Position numbers and translations under genes: made by a program
Part shown: positions 9,546 through 20,613 of the stretch, in pieces
Layout of the letters: each line of letters begins with the position of its first letter
Numbering within the stretch: position 1 is the stretch's first letter
Notes under the pieces: generated by a model
What the model was told of the DNA's origin: nothing
The model's database searches: none
Seen by the model: the letters and a program-made list of their open reading frames with translations, nothing else
Origin: Triplophysa rosa
Taxonomy: Eukaryota > Chordata > Actinopteri > Cypriniformes > Nemacheilidae
Length of the DNA: 64,000 nucleotides
Direction: 5' to 3'
NCBI RefSeq assembly: GCF_024868665.1
Contig: NC_079893.1
Coordinates: 15,493,424-15,557,423 of the forward strand

Positions 9546-10345
9546 AGAGGAATAAATGGGGCAAAATTATTTTTTAAATAGTTCAATAGAAATCAAAACT
9601 ATTCTTCCTTTGTTATTATACAATATACATGTTTTGTCATTTGAGAACACGAGTAGATTATCATTTCAATTATTTATTTTTCAGACATTAATTTTACTAC
9701 GTTCAAATTACAACATATGGACTCTGGATGCGTTACAGTTATAATCTGGGCGTGTTACAGTAATGGGATTTTCATGCTATGACTGATACTTAAAATAGCC
9801 ACATCAGTGTGATCAAACCTCATGACAAAACATGTCTCAAGTTTTATCCAAATTACTCCATTTATGCAGTGGATATGAAACACTTTCTGTTTCTTCTCTT
9901 TGTCATAAATGTATTGCTTTCCCATGGCGTGCAGTTTATCCGCTTCAATATCTTGGCAACATCTTTACAAAGTCAATCACATGACAATCACATGAAGTAC
10001 TTTATATAAAAGTGCATCACATTTTTGGAGGGAAGGAGGGGAAGTCACATTTGTGTGTTATGATACAGGGCATCAATGCCTTTTGTAAGTACTCTCTAAA
10101 TCCTTAAGGTTGGGCTCTAAATTGTATCTTGTAAAACTTAAATGAACAGTTTGTGTTTAGCTGTAACTTTAGTAACCTTTTGACTGAGCGCTGCTGTTCC
10201 TTAGCAGTTGTGGTAATGACACATCACGCAAGCCCTTCATATTCACTAAGGTCTGCTCTCTGTGATGTCCTAGCTGATGCATCACTGCTTCCAAGTGTTG
10301 ATTTGTGAAATGATTTGTGGCTAATCATTGTGTTGTTTTCTCTAG
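9546..10345 (+). other. vps8 intron sequence
   Basis: No repeat family or gene could be recognised. It ends in a pyrimidine-rich tract and TCTCTAG, the acceptor of the first visible vps8 exon. I looked for an upstream vps8 exon and found none I could support. Confidence 0.5.
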
Positions 10346-10381
10346 TCTGTGCACATCATGACCTTGAGGAACTGGCGTGAG
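10346..10381 (+). CDS. vps8: vps8 exon 1 of 5 visible
   Basis: This 36-nt exon lies between a TCTCTAG acceptor and a GTAAGG donor and reads SVHIMTLRNWRE in phase 0. It continues without a break into the next exon (RVDHLL...). VPS8 is a subunit of the CORVET tethering complex, which acts with Rab5 on early endosomes in membrane fusion. The encoded segment resembles the part of VPS8 just after its N-terminal beta-propeller, as I recall the family. Preceding exons lie upstream of the window or were missed. Confidence 0.85.
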
Positions 10382-10465
10382 GTAAGGCATTGTTTTATGG
10401 CACTTAATTAACATATATGATTAGCCTGCTAAAGAATGTATTAAGACTGTTATTGTTTCCTGCAG

Positions 10466-10556
10466 CGTGTAGACCATCTGCTGAAGCAGGAGAAATGCAT
10501 TGAGGCTCTTTCACTTGCCTGGTCTTTCCATGAGGGTACTGCTAAAGCTGTGCTTG
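10466..10556 (+). CDS. vps8: vps8 exon 2 of 5 visible
   Basis: This 91-nt exon follows a TTTCCTGCAG acceptor and ends at GTGAGA, leaving phase 1. It encodes RVDHLLKQEKCIEAL then SLAWSFHEGTAKAVL. The 'EAL.LA..FHEG.AKAVVGL' pattern is highly characteristic of VPS8. The split Gly codon is completed by the exon at 17692. The 84-bp intron before it is free of repeats, whereas the following intron is over 7 kb because of a DIRS element and MITEs. Confidence 0.92.
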
Positions 10557-10814
10557 GTGAGACCCTGCTGTTTTATCTTTAATTAAAATATTATTCTTCT
10601 AAAACTGTATGAGCCAACTGGTATGTCTGTGATTATCTCAAAAAATGCTTTGATTTCTTGGAAAATGATTGCAGCTTTCAGATTTCAAAGCATGTGTCCA
10701 CCGTAACTTTTTATACATGTCAACACATTATTACAATGCTAATTTCATGTTTCAAAAAATAGATGTAAATTGTTTGTTGCTTACAAATGATTGCTTTAAT
10801 TAATGTTTTGCAGG

Positions 10815-11065
10815 ATAGAACCTTATAATTTTAAGCAGAAAGTTTTTTCTCCAGAATTAGAAGGTTCTATCTGCGTTTGACCCGTTACAAAAATCCCCAT
10901 TTACAAATTTCAGAGGATTTTGATATTGTGCATTTAAGGTGTCTGTTTTTTTCATGTGTGAAAGAGATTGGTTCCCCATATCATTTTTGCTGTATGAAAT
11001 GCAAGCACTTATATTATACTTTAATATCTCAGAACTACTTAGAACGCAGATAGAACCTTGCAATT
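10815..11065. repeat. Small inverted-repeat (foldback) sequence
   Basis: GATAGAACCTTATAATT at 10814, AGGTTCTATCTGCGTT at 10860 and AACGCAGATAGAACCTTGCA at 11041 are related in direct and inverted orientation. This resembles a MITE or its remnant. Boundaries are uncertain. The flanking intron to 11361 shows nothing else. Confidence 0.45.
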
Positions 11066-11361
11066 CCAAGGCGACAAATTGTTTAACAATGGTAATTGTT
11101 CGTTTTTGAATTTTTGAGATTATAGTTGTAGTGTATTTTTATCAATGTGAATCTCAAAAGTGTGCCATTTCAGTGAATGGAACGAATGGTCTGGCAAATT
11201 TAAATAAATTACATGTGAAAGTGAAAATATAAATCCAGATGAACTATTTAATTATATAAACTGTATGCTAAATATGTGCCAAAATGGAAAATTTAATTTA
11301 ATTTTTATTTAGTAATGTACACACAATAATAACATAAATTCTAATTAAAATAAAAATGTTA

Positions 11362-11545
11362 GTTCCCTTTCTGTCGGTCTCTCGACGTTGTGTCGAACTG
11401 ACAGAATGGGGTTTGTCTTGAGAACCTATCATCTTCTGAGTATTTAGAAAAGGCCAATGAAAATTGGCGAATGAAATTTGCATGCCGGGCTCCTCCCCGG
11501 ATGTCCGGGTATAAGAGGGAAGCCGGCGTGCTCATTCATTCACCT
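11362..11545 (+). repeat. Left inverted terminal repeat of DIRS
   Basis: Starts TTCCCTTTCTGTCGGTCTCT. From about 11385 on it is the reverse complement of the right terminal repeat, through GGATGTCCGGGTATAAGAGG to CATTCATTCACCT. Confidence 0.85.
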
Positions 11546-11553
11546 TTTGTTCT

Positions 11554-13380
11554 TCAGAGCCTACGCATCTGATGAGCTTCTCTACGATCTTTGGTGATCA
11601 TTTTTCTGCTGGAATCTACGACATGGACAGCGGACAGTCCCTTCCTGCAGTGACTCTCCCCTGGCCGTCTCGGCAGTTCCGGAGGTGTTCGAGCAAATTT
11701 CCTTTCTAAAAGAGCAAATTTCTCCAGCGTGGCATGTCCCGCTGTTCTCATGGGTGCAACACACTCATCGAGGAGGGGGACGGACACTATGCCTGCTTCC
11801 AGTACGCTGGGGCAGACGTTGTGGATACGTCCTGCCCGCACTGCGGGCGGTGATGATTCAGACGTTGCGTCACGGGTGGCTGTGTTCCCACGGGACTCAG
11901 CCACCACCTCGTTTGCTCCCCGTTCCGTGGCGGCAGGACTACGGCCCTGCCGTCCGCTACAGCAAGCAGCGAGGGTGATATGAGGTTTACTGTGAGCGAT
12001 AATCCGCCAGCCACTGGCTCACGGACCGTTCGCACCTCGTCTCGCTTGTCTGACCATTCCCCAGGAGACGGTCTGCCGTCTTATTCCTCAATCACGTATT
12101 CGGACACGATGCGTGATGATGAGATGTCTCTTGCAGCATCGGGGGGTGACGTACTGCCATCCGACTCCGACGATTCCACGGGCTCCCTCCCTCGGTGGTC
12201 GAGCCCAGGAAGAAGCGGACGTCGAAATGTCAGCCATGCTTTCCCGGGCCGCCATGAGTGTTGGGTTGCAGTGCCCGCACTGCCTTTCCCGGCGCTCGCG
12301 GCTGGCTACATGGCACCTCGGGTTTGAGTGCCGCCCCCAGTGCCCTGTTTACCGGAAGTGCATGAGGAACTTAGTAAGACCTGGAACGCCCCTTTCCGGC
12401 ACGTTTCACGTCAAACAAAGTTCCGTCACCCTCTCTTCCCTCGAGGTTGAGACAGCTGGAGGATACGTCGTTGTCCCCCAAGTGGAGTATGCCGCCGCGG
12501 TGCACTCGTGCCCGTAGGCGGCGGCCACCTGGGGGGGGGCTCGACCTAGACTCCCGTCCAAAGCATGTGGTGTCTCGGCATCTCTGGTGTCGAGAGCTTA
12601 CATTGCGGCGGACCAAGCTGCCTCCTCTCTCCACGCTAGGGCTCCTGCCAGGCCAGGGCGTTCGAGAGAGCTCCACGAGGGTAAGACCGACCCAGCGCTT
12701 ATGCAGGAACTCCGCGCCGTCACCGACCTCGCTCTACGGGCGACCAAGGTGACCACGCAGGCCCTGGGTCGGACGATGTCCACACTTGTGGTCCAGGAGA
12801 GACACCTCTGGCTGAACCTTGCACAGATGAGTAATGTTGAGAAAGTCCGCTTTCTCGACGCACCCGTCTCGCAAGGGGGGGCTGGTTGGTGTTACTGTCA
12901 AGCCGCAGCGGCCCCGCTCACCCCTGCCCGTCGGGGGGCGCGAGACCCGCACACGGCCTCCCGTGGAGGGTTCTCGACAGTAAAGAAGCAGTCCTCCGTG
13001 CCGCGACTCGGCCGCCTCGGCCGTCGAGTCCCGTGCACTGTCTGCTTCCCAGCAGCCCTGGTCCTTTTCGACGCCCTCCAAATCTGGCGCCCCCCACTCA
13101 GGCGGCCCCCCCTGGAGGAAACAACGAAGAGGAGACCATCGCCCCATCAGCAGCCGCGGTGAAGCGGCCCTCATGGGAAGACCTCAGGGGCATCGAGTCG
13201 GATAGGGACGGATCCTGCCCCGTCTACCCATCTGCTGGCCCCCTCCGGGGGGCTAGCGCCCACTTACTCTCAAAAAAGGAGAGTTTCCTCTCTCTCTGGG
13301 TTATCACAGCCGCTCCCACCCTCTGCACGATGGTGAATGGCAAACTCGACGTTGCGTCATGGCGAAGTCGAGTATAAACA
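11554..13380 (+). pseudogene. Degenerate DIRS gag-like region
   Basis: GC-rich sequence follows the left terminal repeat, with overlapping broken frames in all phases and no single long one. The stretch 12113-13162 contains Ser/Pro/Arg-rich segments such as 'ALRATKVTTQALGRTMSTLV' and 'RHLWLNLAQMSNVEKVRFLD'. These resemble the gag-like ORF of fish DIRS elements by position and composition. The frame changes repeatedly, so it is treated as a decayed ORF1. I cannot exclude that part of it is untranslated. Confidence 0.55.
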
Positions 13381-13689
13381 CCAGCCCTCAGCACTCTCAG
13401 TCAGACAGTGCGTTGAGCTGCGCAGTCGCCAGGCAGGAAAAACAGCAGAGCCGATCTCCTCCCCGGGGACCTCCCCCGGCAAGGAATCCGTACTGCTAGC
13501 CATCGAACCACCCCCCGGGGGTACGATGAAAAAGATCGTACCTTTAGTCCCCGTCTCATTCTGGGAGCCTGTCCGGCTTCCCAGACTGTCAGGCTGTCTA
13601 TGGAAGACGATCCGTCTCGGCTACGAGATCCAGTCGCCTCACTCCCGCCAAGTTTCAGGGCATCCAATATACCTCAGTCAGAGGCTAGG

Positions 13690-14120
13690 ATGTTCTCGTA
13701 CTTCGGGCCGAGGTCACCACCCTTCTGGTGAAGGGAGTGATCGAGCCCGTCTCACCAGCCGAGATGTTCAACGGGTTTTACAGCCTGTACTTCATTGTCC
13801 CCAAGAAAGGCAGGGGGTTGCGCCCTATCTTGGGTCTGTGTGTTCTGAACAGGCACCTACACAATAGCTGCATTTCAGGTTGATCACGCAGAAGCGCATC
13901 CTCAGCAGGAGGTCAGCAGGAGGGCTGTCTCCAAACAGAGGCTGGCGCACTGGATCGTGGATGCCCTCGTTATGGCATACCGATCTCAATTCGCCCCTGC
14001 CCGTTGGGAGTGAGGCACACCCCTCATGGGCACTGGCTCAGGGCGCCTCTCTGGCAGACATCTGCAGAGCTGCGGGTTGGGCTATGCCCAACAACTCTGT
14101 GAGGTTCTAATACCTACACG
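13690..14120 (+). pseudogene. DIRS reverse transcriptase start fused to recombinase tail
   Basis: Between 13725 and 13860 the third frame reads 'GVIEPVSPAEMFNGFYSLYF' and 'VPKKGRGLRPILGL', the beginning of a DIRS reverse transcriptase. It is followed almost at once (13910-14110) by recombinase-like 'SKQRLAHWIVDAL' and 'GASLADICRAAGWAMPNNSV', the C-terminal part of a tyrosine recombinase. The YxDD, RNase H and most recombinase residues between are missing, which shows an internal deletion of several kb. The remaining parts are in different frames. Confidence 0.75.
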
Positions 14121-14354
14121 CGGAACCGGTGTCAGCCCGCATCCTGGCAAGGTGTGGGACCGGCAGCCGGTAGGGCGTACGCCTACAGAAGCCCTTCCCC
14201 CTCCGGGGGGAGCAGTGGCGATCCCGCCTCACTTCTTTCCCCTCGGGTAAAGAACAGGCATTCCATCCATCACTAAGCACCCTTCCAGGGGACAGGCTGG
14301 GCAGAGCAGCCCTGCCCCTTTAGGCCGGGGAACAGTTGAGTTATCTCCCACATA

Positions 14355-15889
<1,535 letters not shown>

Positions 15890-16389
15890 TAGCTCTAACC
15901 GGACCTAGTGCTCCAGACGTGGTAACACCCCCTCCGTGGGCTGTTCCGTCTGATGTATCCTCATGAATGGTTCTCACCTTGGCAACCCATGACCTCCCCA
16001 GGTGGACTCCCACCTTGCGGTTAACTCCTGCAGTCCGCACATTCCTCCCATGAGTTCTCCCCTGATGGTGAGACCATGTGGTGTCTCCACTAATTCCTCC
16101 CTACGGTAGGTAGTGGCCTCTGCCGCGTTTTTCCCCCAGGGGGGAATAATGCTTACCCAGTGGCCCGTATGGTGCCGGGCGGCTTCTCGCCATTTAGAGA
16201 ACTAGGCCTCCGCCCGTGACGGCCGGTGACAGGGGCTTCCCAACTTTGTGTAAAGCTCTGGGTCCCCCTTCCTCTCCACTGGAGGGTCATAATTTCGCGT
16301 TAGCGTCTTCGTCTGACTCGCCCAGGCCAGTCAACGTCGCTCCGCAGAGATTGTGACGCGGCTCAGTGCTGTGGCGTTTTCCATAGGAA

Positions 16390-16495
16390 CCCCATTCTGT
16401 CGGTTTGACACAACGTCGAGAGACCGACAGAAAGGGAATGTCTTGGTTACGGATGTAACCTCGGTTCCCTGATGGAGGGAACGAGACGTTGTGTC
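16390..16495. repeat. DIRS internal complementary region
   Basis: 16390-16437 is the reverse complement of the extreme left end (...GAGAGACCGACAGAAAGGGAA), and 16438-16495 is the reverse complement of the extreme right end (TGTCTTGGTTACGGATGTAA...). The two joined edges reproduce the circle junction that DIRS elements use as a template. Confidence 0.85.
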
Positions 16496-16564
16496 CCTCA
16501 TGCCACAACACTGGCCGCCCACCCCAGCGGTCGGGGGAGGATGCTTTAGGCTCCTCAGACCAAT

Positions 16565-16771
16565 AGGTGAATGAATGAGCACGCCGGCTTCCCTCTTATA
16601 CCCGGACATCCGGGGAGGAGCCCGGCATGCAAATTTAATTCGCCAATTTTCATTGGCGTTTTCTAAATACTCAGAAGATGATAGGTTCTCAAGACAAACC
16701 CCATTCTGTCGGTTCGACACAACGTCTCGTTCCCTCCATCAGGGAACCGAGGTTACATCCGTAACCAAGAC
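16565..16771. repeat. Right inverted terminal repeat of DIRS
   Basis: Complementary to the left repeat from AGGTGAATGAATGAGCACGC onward, with an extra outer 40 bp ending GTTACATCCGTAACCAAGAC. That outer part has its complement in the internal region rather than in the left repeat. Confidence 0.85.
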
Positions 16772-16797
16772 GTTTTCGTTTTATTATCCCTTATCAG

Positions 16798-17205
16798 TTT
16801 TAAAGTCGGCATGAAATAAAAAATGATAATTCTATTTGTTTTACACAGTGGTGCAGTATTTACTTTGATGCAGTATTTAGTATACATTTCTTATCCTTGC
16901 ACATCATTATTTAAAAAAAAAAAATTGCACTTGTAATCTTTGATCAAAAACGTTAATCTCCTCCACCTCTCGAAACGACTTCTCTTCACTTCTGGTCATG
17001 AGGAATGGTGCGAGGACAGGTCTGCGATGACTGACAGATTGCAAACTGGCGTTCAAAACTTTCACCTTTCAACGATCCAATCAGTTCTCAGTGGATGAAG
17101 TCCCGCCCTACATTTTTTCTCTTTTCAGAAGTCGTTTTACTCAGGTGTAAGTCACAATACGGAAAAAAAGACAATTGCTACTTCCGTTTCATGCCGACTT
17201 TAAAA
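16798..17205. mobile_element. MITE with 19-bp perfect inverted repeats
   Basis: TTTTAAAGTCGGCATGAAA at 16798-16816 is exactly complementary to 17187-17205. The 408-bp interior has no coding capacity. It begins only 26 bp after the DIRS right end. The superfamily is not determined. Confidence 0.75.
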
Positions 17206-17228
17206 TAAAATGTCAAATCACTTATAGG

Positions 17229-17518
17229 CTAGTTTCACAAGATGGCGCCGGTGAGCTTTTGTTACTCCAGAGTCTGCAGACTAATTTCCGGTTGTATAAC
17301 ACTATCAAGTTGTTTTGGCTCAACAAAGTGCTCAACAATGTGAAGAGGATCTGTCATAACACTTATATGTTACTTTTTATTATTTTATTTAGTATCTAAA
17401 AAACACCCATATTTGCCAGCCAAAAATCCTCCTTTTCCCATACAGTGTTATACCACCAGAAATTACTCTTCCGACTCTGGCATCCCAAATGCTCACTGGT
17501 GCCATCTTGTGCAACTAG
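17229..17518. mobile_element. MITE with about 30-bp inverted repeats
   Basis: The left end CTAGTTTCACAAGATGGCGC and the right end (read inward) CTAGTTGCACAAGATGGCAC are imperfect inverted repeats that extend into GTGAGC. The element is 290 bp. No transposase is present. Confidence 0.7.
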
Positions 17519-17691
17519 TGAATTGCGTTTCCAATATTATGTTTCTATGCTGCTGAATAGATACAGTATTATGTGATTTTGTTAAACACTTAGAATACTA
17601 TGCAGCTACAATAAGGTGCTGAAATTATTTGAACGCTCTATTAAGATAAATTGATATTAGAATATGAAACTTTGATGTGTTTATGTAACAG

Positions 17692-17738
17692 GTCTGTATG
17701 ACGACCCTGCTAAAAGAAAATGTGTAGTTGCAGACAAG
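17692..17738 (+). CDS. vps8: vps8 exon 3 of 5 visible
   Basis: This 47-nt exon follows TTATGTAACAG and ends at GTAAGA. Two bases complete the Gly codon of the previous exon, then it reads LYDDPAKRKCVVADK and stops in phase 0. The 'RK..VADK' ending joins to the MVEILLQY of the next exon, as in VPS8 proteins. The intron on its left carries the DIRS element and that on its right is 18.3 kb of repeats. Confidence 0.88.
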
Positions 17739-18330
17739 GTAAGACCTTTGAGATTAAAATAGAAATTACAATACATTATTTAAGTCTAGTTATACTATCA
17801 AGTACAGAAAAAATATTACCATGTCAGTGATAACCAGTATTGTTGGTTTTATTACATAGATTACCATACTGTACATCAATTATAACTTTTTCTCTTTTGG
17901 AACTTTTAAGACTGCATGCTTAAGTGAGATACTGTATGGATATAAGATTAACAGTACTGTGTGCATTTATGCATAAAAATGAAAGCTTCCATGGAAAAAA
18001 GGTTAACAGAGCCAATGTAAGACCATTCATTTGAATATTTTTTTCTGTAAATGCGGATTTTTTTATTTTTTGCCCTCGGTGGGAAGACCCATGCAAATTG
18101 CATAAATTAAATTATTTTTTTGTGACTGGGCTTGGGGTGCTGTTTGTCGATGTGCGTGTTGTCATCATCCTATATATATATGACATATGACGTGTGTGTG
18201 TACAGTAAATGATGACACTATTTTCATTTTGGGTAAACTATCCCTTAATGATAAAATGTGCATGGCAAGTATGTAAAAAATATTACCAACTGAAACAGTC
18301 TTTATACTGTACTAGAAAACAGTATTACAG
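17739..18330 (+). other. vps8 intron, no recognised feature
   Basis: AT-rich intron sequence with a short TATATATATGACATATGACG tract near 18173. No repeat family recognised. Confidence 0.5.
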
Positions 18331-18770
18331 TGGCTTGCAAAAGTATTCATACTCCTTAATTTTTTTTAAAGGTGGGGTGAACAGAAACATTTTCAAAGTT
18401 TTAATTTTAGTAAACTAAAATAACCTTGCTGTTGTCTCACTGTAAGAGGGTTCCTGAGATGTGCCCGGCTGAGCCATAGAGCCTTCTATGCGTAGTTTGC
18501 ATGTTGTCCCTGTGTTAGTGTGGGTGTTCTTAATGTACTCCAGTTTTCCCCACAGTCTTAAAATTTGCAGATGATGTAAACCAAAGTCACTAAACTACTC
18601 TTAGATGTATGTTTGTGAGTGTGTGTGTGTCTGTGAATGTGTGTTTGTTTCTGTAAGTGCTCTGCAATGGACTGATCATCTTTACAGTTTGCACCCTGCT
18701 TGTGACCCAAGATGCTTGGATAGGTTCCAACCCTCCCCTGACCTTGTATAGGATAAGTGTGTTTGGACTA
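18331..18770. repeat. Tc1 end fragment and old interspersed repeat
   Basis: CAGTGGCTTGCAAAAGTATT at 18332 is the terminal repeat of a widespread Tc1 family, truncated after about 40 bp. From about 18420 to 18770 is an old repeat with a GTGTGTGT stretch and the characteristic ending TGCTTGGATAGGTTCCAACC...GGATAAGTGTG, a pattern repeated across many fish genomes. Neither has coding sequence. Confidence 0.55.
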
Positions 18771-19555
18771 CAAAACTGTCCTAATTTTTCATTAACAATT
18801 CCATAATGATAAATTATAGCATCGCGCCGAATCCAGAGTGGACAAAATTAAAAATTATAATGGGTTCTGATGCGTTTCTAATGTCTTTTGTCGTGTCGCG
18901 TCTAGCATGTCTGGTGTAAACACGGTGTTAGATAAACTTTCCGGGTCGCTAAAGACCCGAATATTTAATAATGATTGGGTAAATACTTGTGCATTTAAGG
19001 ATAATGGCAAAAATGCACATGGATTGACACGAAAAAGTAACAGTTTTACTTTAAAAGTGTGCAAGTTACAGTATGTCTAATGTGTTTTCAACAAACAAGT
19101 TACAGTACGTGTTTTCACTTTCCTGAATGCACTGTTGTCATACTTTTTTTGGTCAGACAGATGAGTAAATCCTAATCTCTCATAACCCTCAGAGAAACAA
19201 ATAAAACAACATTATTAAACAACATGGTATATGCTTATATTCAGGCTTGTGATCAGTCAAGGACAAAAAGAGAAGGAAGACTTCATGCACCCTTGCCCCA
19301 TTGTAAAATTAAAATAAATAATTAATTTAACTAATTTAACTGACAAGAAACCTGACAAATACAACAAAAAATAGTGTTTTAATCGCATTAATCACATCCA
19401 TAATAAAAAAATGTGTTTACATAATATAATAATGTATTTATAAACACAAAAGCATACACATACTTGTGTGTGTATATATATATTAAACAGTATGTAGCCA
19501 AAAACTTTTGAAAAACAGAGTTTTCTGTAATGTAAGCATGTAATGACAAAAAAAT
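18771..19555. other. vps8 intron, no recognised feature
   Basis: AT-rich sequence without genes. I could not assign any part to a repeat family. Confidence 0.4.
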
Positions 19556-19849
19556 TGTGTGAAAACGTCTCTTTCTTCGGAGACTGCTCTTTTCGCCCCA
19601 CTGGGGGAGAACAATGGACTTCTACTGTCTCGCACCCCTTGATGAGCCACGCGGCTGGTCATGAGGCCCTGAACTTTCCAGCTGGACTGCATTCTGAAAC
19701 CTTTTGAACAATTCCATCTCTACACGCGCATACGGGTATTGGTCCAGCACAGAGCTCGCAAGTATTCAATTCTATATATAGAATAGCTGCGTTAAGTTTG
19801 TACCTCTTTGTTAAAGATGATTTTACTGGTGTTCAGAAGTCGCTGCCAT

Positions 19850-19912
<63 letters not shown>

Positions 19913-20030
19913 ACTCTTTTCTCACTCTTTCTCTCTCCATGCTCCCTAGCGCATTTGTGTTTCATGTTTCTTTGTTTTGTTTGTGTTTATGTGATCGTCA
20001 TTATGTTTTCCATGTAGAGTAGAGTTTAAT
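19556..20030 (+). repeat. LTR of retrovirus-like element, left copy, first part
   Basis: From TGTGAAAACGTC through CTTCGGAGACTG it matches the copies at 32243 (about 94 percent by eye) and, in reverse, at about 60615 (more divergent). It contains a TATA-like CTATATATAG at 19772 and a CT microsatellite at 19852-19906. It is interrupted at 20030 by a gypsy element and resumes at 23882. Confidence 0.7.
19852..19906. repeat. CT microsatellite inside LTR
   Basis: A pure (CT)n tract at the same position of the LTR as the (AG)n tract of the reverse copy at 60234-60300, but missing from the 32-kb copy. Expansion is therefore a property of the repeat position. Confidence 0.85.
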
Positions 20031-20572
20031 TGTAATGGACGTGACAAGGACTCAGATGCAGGTATGGTTAAATGGAGAATTTATTCCAAACAACAAAAAA
20101 AAAAAGGTAAATCCAAAATAAACACAAGGTGACAGGGTACTCCTGGCAGCAACAACAACAAAAACCAACAAGAAAAAAACCAACTGTTCACTCCAGTGGG
20201 GCGAGAATAGCGCCGGTATCCGTAAGGTAAAACTAGAGGCAAAAAGCCTAATGGGAAAAACAGTCCAAACAGGCCCTCTCAGTTATCGAGTTATTGCAGT
20301 AGAGACGCGGAGATTAAATCCTGCCTTGTGAACAGTAGAGTAGAGAACAAAAGCATTAGTACATGGCATAATCGCAACCAACAAATACATCACCACGCTG
20401 AGAACAGGGACAGCCGTGGCTAAAATAGAGGGAAAAACAAATGGAAAACAGGTGTGAGTAATTAACGCCGCTGAGTAGCTGAATGGGGAACCAGGCGGGA
20501 GCAAAGTGAAGGGGAAAAACAATCCAACAGTAAAACAAAAAAAAGAAACAAACTAACAGGCAGAGCCTGACA
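20031..20572 (-). repeat. Gypsy LTR (3' LTR in the coding sense)
   Basis: Begins TGTAATGGACGTGACAAGG and ends CAGAGCCTGACA, matching 23328-23876. The clearest difference is a replaced stretch near 20288 (AGTTATTGCAGT against CCTCCCTGGGG) plus scattered substitutions. Confidence 0.9.
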
Positions 20573-20613
20573 GAATCCCCTCCCCAAAGGTGCCTCATGG
20601 CACATCCAGACAG

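Noticed and set aside
10064..10092. A possible 16-nt exon (TACAG acceptor, GTAAGT donor) upstream of vps8 exon 1
   Set aside because: The length would break the phase-0 join to the exon at 10346 and the translation does not resemble VPS8.
11685..13174. Several overlapping GC-rich frames as separate genes
   Set aside because: They lie inside the DIRS element, in all phases and on both strands, and none has a family signature by itself.
19798..20022. Ser/Leu repeat frames
   Set aside because: Artefact of a CT microsatellite in an LTR.
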